This document shows, piece after piece, positions 59,952-64,000 of a stretch of 64,000 nt of DNA. Each line of letters starts with the position of its first letter. Within the stretch, counting starts at the first letter, position 1. Position numbers and translations under genes: made by a program. This DNA is from CAKZKT01 sp034434235. GTDB lineage: Bacteria > Chloroflexota > Anaerolineae > CG2-30-64-16. The notes beneath the pieces were generated by a model that had not been told where the DNA came from, ran no database searches, and saw only the letters and a list, made by a program, of their open reading frames with translations. The stretch lies in the NCBI GenBank assembly GCA_034434235.1, contig DAOTZV010000182.1, positions 30,306 through 94,305 on the forward strand, written 5' to 3'.

Positions 59952-61163
59952 ATGATCCACCAACCCCCGCTTGGGTTTCGTTTTGCCGGCGTGGCGGCCG
60001 GCATCAAGAAGGCGGCCGCGGCCGATCTGGCGCTCATCGTGAGCGATCGGCCTTGCGCGGCCGCGGCCGTCTTTACCCAGAACCGGTTCCCGGCCGCGCC
60101 GGTGCTCTACGATCGCGGCCTGATCGCCGAGAACAGCGCCGGCCTGCGCGGGGTGGCGATCAACGCCGGCTGCGCCAACGCCTGCACCGGCGCCGAGGGG
60201 TTGGCCGATGCCGGCGAGATGGCCGCCGCGGCCGAAGCCGCGTTGGGTTTGCCGCCTCGCTCCTGCGCCGTGATGTCCACCGGCGTCATCGGTGTGCGCC
60301 TGCCGATGGACAAGATCCGCGCCGGCGTGCGGTTGGCCGCCGGCCAGCTCGCGGCCGACGGCTGGGACGCCGCGGCGCGCGCCATCATGACCACCGACAC
60401 GCGGCCGAAGGTCGCGTTTCGCGAAGTCGCTGGCGTACGGCTGTTCGGGATGTGCAAGGGCGCGGGGATGATTCACCCCAACATGGCGACCATGCTGGCG
60501 GCCATCGTCACCGATGCCGGCGTCGCGCCGGCCGCCCTGGATGCCGCCTTGCGCCGCGCGGTCGAGGTCAGCTTCAACAGCATCAGCGTGGACGGCGACA
60601 CTTCGACCAACGACACGGTACTGGTGCTGGCGAACGCCGCGTCGGGCCGCAACCTGGAAGCCGGAAGCCCGGACTTCCCGGCCTTCGCCTCAGCTTTAAC
60701 CTCCCTCTGTACCGACCTGGCGCAACAGATCGTGCGCGACGGGGAAGGCGCGACGAAGTTCATCACCGTGCGGGTGGAGGGCGCGGCCACCGCGGCCGAC
60801 GCGCGGCGCGCGGCCAAGGCCATCGCCAACTCGCCGCTGGTGAAGACCGCGTTCTACGGCGGGGACGCCAACTGGGGGCGCATCTTGTGTGCGGTGGGCT
60901 ATTCCGGCGCGGAGGTCGTCCCGGACAAGGCCGATCTGTGGATCGCGGCCGGGGCCATTCCGCCCCCCGCGCCGGCGGCCGATCTGCAACTGGTCGCCGG
61001 CGGCCGGCCGCTTCCCTATTCCGAGGAGCGCGCCGGCGCCATCTTTGCCGGCCAGGAGATCACGGTCGTCGTCCGGCTCGGCCTCGGCGATGGCCAGGCG
61101 ACCGTCTGGACGTGCGACCTGAGCCACGCATACGTGGACATCAACGGGCACTATCGGACGTGA
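59952..61163 (+). CDS. argJ: Bifunctional ornithine acetyltransferase / N-acetylglutamate synthase
   Basis: A 403-residue ArgJ protein that moves the acetyl group from N-acetylornithine to glutamate. Autocleavage before Thr180 is expected in CKGAGMIHPNMATMLA, giving alpha and beta chains with Thr as nucleophile. VSFNSISVDGDTSTND and GDANWGRILCAVGYSG are conserved. Because a separate argA is in the operon, this ArgJ may be monofunctional for recycling; sequence alone cannot say. The ribosome binding site (GAGGAACTGAG) lies directly after palindrome copy 4. Confidence 0.94.
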   Translation: MIHQPPLGFRFAGVAAGIKKAAAADLALIVSDRPCAAAAVFTQNRFPAAPVLYDRGLIAENSAGLRGVAINAGCANACTGAEGLADAGEMAAAAEAALGLPPRSCAVMSTGVIGVRLPMDKIRAGVRLAAGQLAADGWDAAARAIMTTDTRPKVAFREVAGVRLFGMCKGAGMIHPNMATMLAAIVTDAGVAPAALDAALRRAVEVSFNSISVDGDTSTNDTVLVLANAASGRNLEAGSPDFPAFASALTSLCTDLAQQIVRDGEGATKFITVRVEGAATAADARRAAKAIANSPLVKTAFYGGDANWGRILCAVGYSGAEVVPDKADLWIAAGAIPPPAPAADLQLVAGGRPLPYSEERAGAIFAGQEITVVVRLGLGDGQATVWTCDLSHAYVDINGHYRT

Positions 61164-61192
61164 GGCCCGAGGCGAGCGAGGAAATAGCCGTC

Positions 61193-61226
61193 ACGTGCCA
61201 GGCACCCTCCCAGGTGCCTGGCACGG
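61193..61226. repeat. GTGCCAGGC-family palindrome, copy 5
   Basis: 13-bp arms CGTGCCAGGCACC and complement around CTCCCA, 30 bp after the argJ stop and before a convergent gene. No T-tract. Confidence 0.88.
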
Positions 61227-61252
61227 TCAAGGGGAAGCGGCGCCCCTCCGCG

Positions 61253-61699
61253 TCACCTGGCGACGAGATCGAGCAGGGGGATCATGCTCCCGTCGCGCGG
61301 CCGGCGCGTGAGCTTGAGATCGGGAAGCCGCAAAATGGAGATCTCCGAAAGGGTCAAGATCGAGCATCCCTCTTCCAGGTGTCCGCCGTAGAACGTGCCG
61401 TCCGGCAACATCAAGCTGATATGCACATGCGGCTCGTAGTCGGCGATGATGCCGCGAAAGCCCACGATCTCGATCGGGCCGGATAGCTCCGCGAACCGAT
61501 CCTGCGGCGGCATCGCGTCGGTCATCACCCAGTGAAGCCGGGCGCGCGTCAAACTGCCCAGGCCGGTCATGATGACGCCGGTGTGAATATCGGCTTCCCT
61601 GGCGACCTGCCGCAAGCTCTCCAGGAGCAGGTCGTCGTGCCCCAGAGACACGATCACCACTCTCTGTTCCCGGCTCTCAAACCATTTCATTAGTGTCAT
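61253..61699 (-). CDS. PPC/DUF296 domain protein
   Basis: A 148-residue protein with the plant-and-prokaryote-conserved (PPC/DUF296) fold: HTGVIMTGLGSLTRARLHWV, the metal-site-like YEPHVHISLMLPDGTFYGGHLEEGCSI and a final TLSEISIL strand. In plants the domain accompanies AT-hooks; bacterial single-domain members form trimers of unknown function. The start at 61699 is preceded by GGGAG at a long spacing; an ATG at 61690 is possible. Confidence 0.82.
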   Translation of the reverse strand: MTLMKWFESREQRVVIVSLGHDDLLLESLRQVAREADIHTGVIMTGLGSLTRARLHWVMTDAMPPQDRFAELSGPIEIVGFRGIIADYEPHVHISLMLPDGTFYGGHLEEGCSILTLSEISILRLPDLKLTRRPRDGSMIPLLDLVAR

Positions 61700-61730
61700 A
61701 CGTCCAGCTCTCCCGCGGCATCTGTTGCCC

Positions 61731-62183
61731 TCATCCGTTGCGCTGCTCCTTCATCCGCTGCACCAGCCACAGATCGCGCGTGCGGCGCAGCTCGGCCACA
61801 TCGCGCGCGTTCCAGTCGTAGAATCCCTGGCCCGTGCGTGCGCCCAGGTGGCCGGCCGCCACCAGGTCCTTCAGCAATTGGCCGGGCTCGGCCGAGTTGC
61901 ACAGGCTCGGCAACACCGAGCTTTGCACCGCCAGGCCCAGGTCGAGGCCGACCGCGTCCAGGTGTTCCAACGGGCCGTAGACCGGGAAGCGCAAGCCGGC
62001 GCCGGCCTTCAATGCGGTCTCCACGTCCTCCGCGCTGGCGATCCCCTCCTGCACCATGTAGATGCACTCGCGGATCACCGCCTGCAGGATGCGATTGCAG
62101 ATCTGCCCCGGCACATCCTTGCGGCCGATCACCGGTCGCTTGCCGCAGCGCTGCAGGAAGCGGTAGGTGCACTCAAAAAACAT
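61731..62183 (-). pseudogene. 3-hydroxyacyl-CoA dehydrogenase C-terminal remnant
   Basis: About 150 codons matching the C-terminal half of 3-hydroxyacyl-CoA dehydrogenase: FLQRCGKRPVIGRKDVPGQICNRI, the GAGLRFPVYGPLEHLDAVGLD region and TGQGFYDW. The N-terminal NAD-binding Rossmann domain (about 180 residues) is absent, so it cannot be active. Its 5' end coincides with the T-tract of a terminator (the apparent codons ATG TTT TTT are that tract), so the gene was cut by rearrangement rather than by a point mutation. Confidence 0.75.
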
Positions 62184-62211
62184 CCTCGCTTCCGGCCCGG
62201 AAACGAGGATG
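62175..62211 (-). terminator. Intrinsic terminator downstream of the beta-propeller gene
   Basis: On the minus strand, arms CATCCTCG and CGAGGATG enclose an inner stem CCGGAA-type pairing (one mismatch overall) and are followed by six T. It lies 30 bp after the beta-propeller stop and directly before the dehydrogenase remnant. Confidence 0.72.
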
Positions 62212-62240
62212 CCTCCATCACGCGTCTCGCGATCGTGCTG

Positions 62241-64000
62241 TTACTGCCCCGGCAACCACCCCGGCGAATAATCGAAATTCACCTCGTTGAACGTGAGCAA
62301 TACCACGTCGGCGCCCGACGAGGTCATCCGGAAGATCTCGCTGTGGCCGCTGCCGGGCCGGTAGCCGGGGAAGACGATCCATCCGCCGGCGCTGCCCGGC
62401 CCCCACGCCGCGCCCTCGGGCCGCAACAGGTAGGACACCAACGGCACAACGTCCAGGCCGTTCGCGCGCACCCGATAGAGGGTTTGCTCTCCGCGACTGC
62501 CCCAGAAGACGATGTACTGGCCGTCCGCCGACCACGATGGCCCCCGGTCGCCGTTGGGGTTGACGGTCACCCGCTGCACGTCGCTGCCGTCCGCGGCCAT
62601 GGTGAAGATCTCGGGATTGGGACCGTAGCGATTCGATTGGAACGCGATCCGGCCGTTGGCCCATGACCAGCTCGGCGCCCGGTCTTCCGCCCCGTTGAAC
62701 GTCAGCCGCGAGGCGCTGCCATCGGCCAGTTGCAAGGTATAGATCTCCCAGTTGCCATCCCGGTTCGATGCGAACGCCAGCTTCGTCCCATCTCCCGACC
62801 AGTTCGGCCCGCCATCCTCCCAGGAGCCAGAGGTGAGCTGCCGGGCCTGGTGCCCATCCCGATTCATCAGCCAGAGATGCGGCCAGCCGTCGCTGTCGGT
62901 GCGCACATAGGCGATCCACCGGCCATCGGGCGAGCCGACCGGCGACACCTCGCTGGCGCCGGCGGTAAAAGTCAGCCGGATCTGCTCGCGGCCATCGGGC
63001 AACATGCGATACAGCTCGCTGTTGCCGTCCCGATTGCTGGCGAAAAGCACCAGCGGCGGCGAAGCGTCCTGGATGGCCGTGATGGCATCCCCTTCGCGGC
63101 TGGTCACATAGACGATGTTGTGCGCCTCGTCCAGCGCGATCCCTTCCTCCGCGCCCGGCGGCACCGTGATCGTCGTCACGGGCGCCCAGTCGAGCGTGCG
63201 ATAGACCTTCACCTGATCGCCGCACGCGATGAACAGATGGCCGGTGCGCGGGTTGACCGCCACCACGAACGGCTCGCGGTCGAGCCCGATCGTGCCGACG
63301 ATCGTCCCCGTGGCCGTATCGAGCACCGTCACGGAGCGGGCGACCCCCCGGTTCGCCGCGTAGAGCCGCCGGCTGGTCGGATCGAACGCCAGGCCATACG
63401 GCGCCGGGATGCCGGTGTAGGTGTTGATCAGGGCCCCGTCGCGCAGACGCTGTACTTCGTTCGAGCCGTGCAGCGAGAGATACACGTCGTGGCTGGTCGG
63501 ATCGGCTGCGAACAGCGACGGCTGTTGGCCTACCGCCACCGTGTTCACCACCGCGCGCGTGGCCGGGTCGAATACGGTGACCGTATTGTTGCCGAAGTTG
63601 GCGATGTAGCCGAATCCGCCGTTGATGGCCACGCCATCGGGGAGCAGGTTGGCGGGAATCTCGCCCACCACGGCCGGCGTCGCGGCCGGATTCACCACCG
63701 ACGCATTGGCCGTCTGACGGTTGGTCACGACGACCGGGCCGCCGCCGCCGATCACCGCGACGCCGTTGGGGCCGGTTGCTTCCGTGCTCAGCGTGATCTG
63801 AGCGGTCAGGGTCAACGGCGCCGTGTTGACCACCCCCAGCGTCCGGCCGCTGTGATCCACGCCGTGGAACGCCACGTAGGCCGTGCGGCCCGTGGCGTCG
63901 AGCGCGATGCCGTGCGGATGGCTGCCCGTCGGCAAAGCCAGCGTCGCGATCACCCGCGGGGTCGGCCAGATGCCGGCCGTGGCGGTCGGCACGGCGATGG
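62241..64000 (-). CDS. Beta-propeller protein (YncE-like plus TolB/PD40-like repeats), partial
   Basis: At least 583 residues; the frame is open through the right edge, so the N-terminus and any signal peptide are missing. The first 300 residues are YncE-like blades (PHGIALDATGRTAYVA, FGYIANFGNNTVTVFD, PYGLAFDPTSRRLYAANRG). The rest is a run of PD40/TolB-type blades with the repeated LVLFASNRDGNSELYRM, SPDGRWIAYV and KLAFASNRDGNWEIYTL. It is likely an exported protein binding other proteins or reporting surface interactions; no catalytic site is seen. Confidence 0.85.
   Translation of the reverse strand, partial: IAVPTATAGIWPTPRVIATLALPTGSHPHGIALDATGRTAYVAFHGVDHSGRTLGVVNTAPLTLTAQITLSTEATGPNGVAVIGGGGPVVVTNRQTANASVVNPAATPAVVGEIPANLLPDGVAINGGFGYIANFGNNTVTVFDPATRAVVNTVAVGQQPSLFAADPTSHDVYLSLHGSNEVQRLRDGALINTYTGIPAPYGLAFDPTSRRLYAANRGVARSVTVLDTATGTIVGTIGLDREPFVVAVNPRTGHLFIACGDQVKVYRTLDWAPVTTITVPPGAEEGIALDEAHNIVYVTSREGDAITAIQDASPPLVLFASNRDGNSELYRMLPDGREQIRLTFTAGASEVSPVGSPDGRWIAYVRTDSDGWPHLWLMNRDGHQARQLTSGSWEDGGPNWSGDGTKLAFASNRDGNWEIYTLQLADGSASRLTFNGAEDRAPSWSWANGRIAFQSNRYGPNPEIFTMAADGSDVQRVTVNPNGDRGPSWSADGQYIVFWGSRGEQTLYRVRANGLDVVPLVSYLLRPEGAAWGPGSAGGWIVFPGYRPGSGHSEIFRMTSSGADVVLLTFNEVNFDYSPGWLPGQ

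Overview
The window is GC-rich, densely packed bacterial chromosome. Several features fit a Chloroflexota lineage (Anaerolineae/Caldilineae-like), possibly thermophilic or of thermophilic ancestry: an XPB-type DNA repair helicase with helicase-associated partners, a protein disulfide oxidoreductase with CQYC and CPYC sites, RNase J, an eIF1/SUI1-like factor, a RarA fusion protein and abundant short palindromic and tandem repeats. The assignment rests on gene content alone. There is no rRNA, tRNA, CRISPR array or phage, and no intact insertion sequence.

Layout. 1-9.1 kb (+): the 3' end of a glycyl-radical enzyme, then a likely operon of a peptide-type ABC transporter (binding protein and two permeases, no ATPases), a class V aminotransferase resembling the MOCOS N-terminal domain, a GNAT protein and a penicillin-acylase-family hydrolase. 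9.3-18.6 kb (-): an M20 peptidase, aldo/keto reductase and cyclophilin-like operon, followed by an XPB helicase operon with two large partner proteins and a CheY-like regulator. 19-27 kb: rfbA, quinone oxidoreductase, NUDIX hydrolase, a moxR-rsmI-DUF58-DUF4129 operon, and a SUI1 gene. 27-39 kb: the RarA fusion, an epimerase with a small metalloprotease, glcD, a VanW protein, the disulfide oxidoreductase, citrate synthase, a membrane glycosyltransferase-like protein and prs. 39-52.6 kb: ftsK, the tsaE-tsaB-rimI-rnj operon, a phosphoesterase, a DUF4349 lipoprotein, a cNMP/PH membrane protein, uvrC and thrC.

53-61 kb is an arginine biosynthesis operon: argC, argB, a nucleotidyltransferase fragment, argD, a short argA, homoserine dehydrogenase, argG and argJ. 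It starts with a strong promoter, a 16-codon leader ORF containing four Arg codons (three in a row), and an intrinsic terminator just before argC. This is the architecture of arginine-responsive transcription attenuation and is the most notable regulatory finding here. Beyond it lie a PPC-domain protein, a 3-hydroxyacyl-CoA dehydrogenase remnant and a partial beta-propeller protein that runs off the window.

The intergenic space carries several repeat families. One is a set of five palindromes with the core GTGCCAGGCAC, four of them just after stop codons. Others are perfect hairpins abutting stop codons, a 95-bp MITE-like element with 14-bp terminal inverted repeats plus an inverted partner 26 kb away, and tandem 7- and 8-nucleotide repeats. 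Some tandem repeats have expanded in frame inside genes (argC and a membrane glycosyltransferase-like gene).
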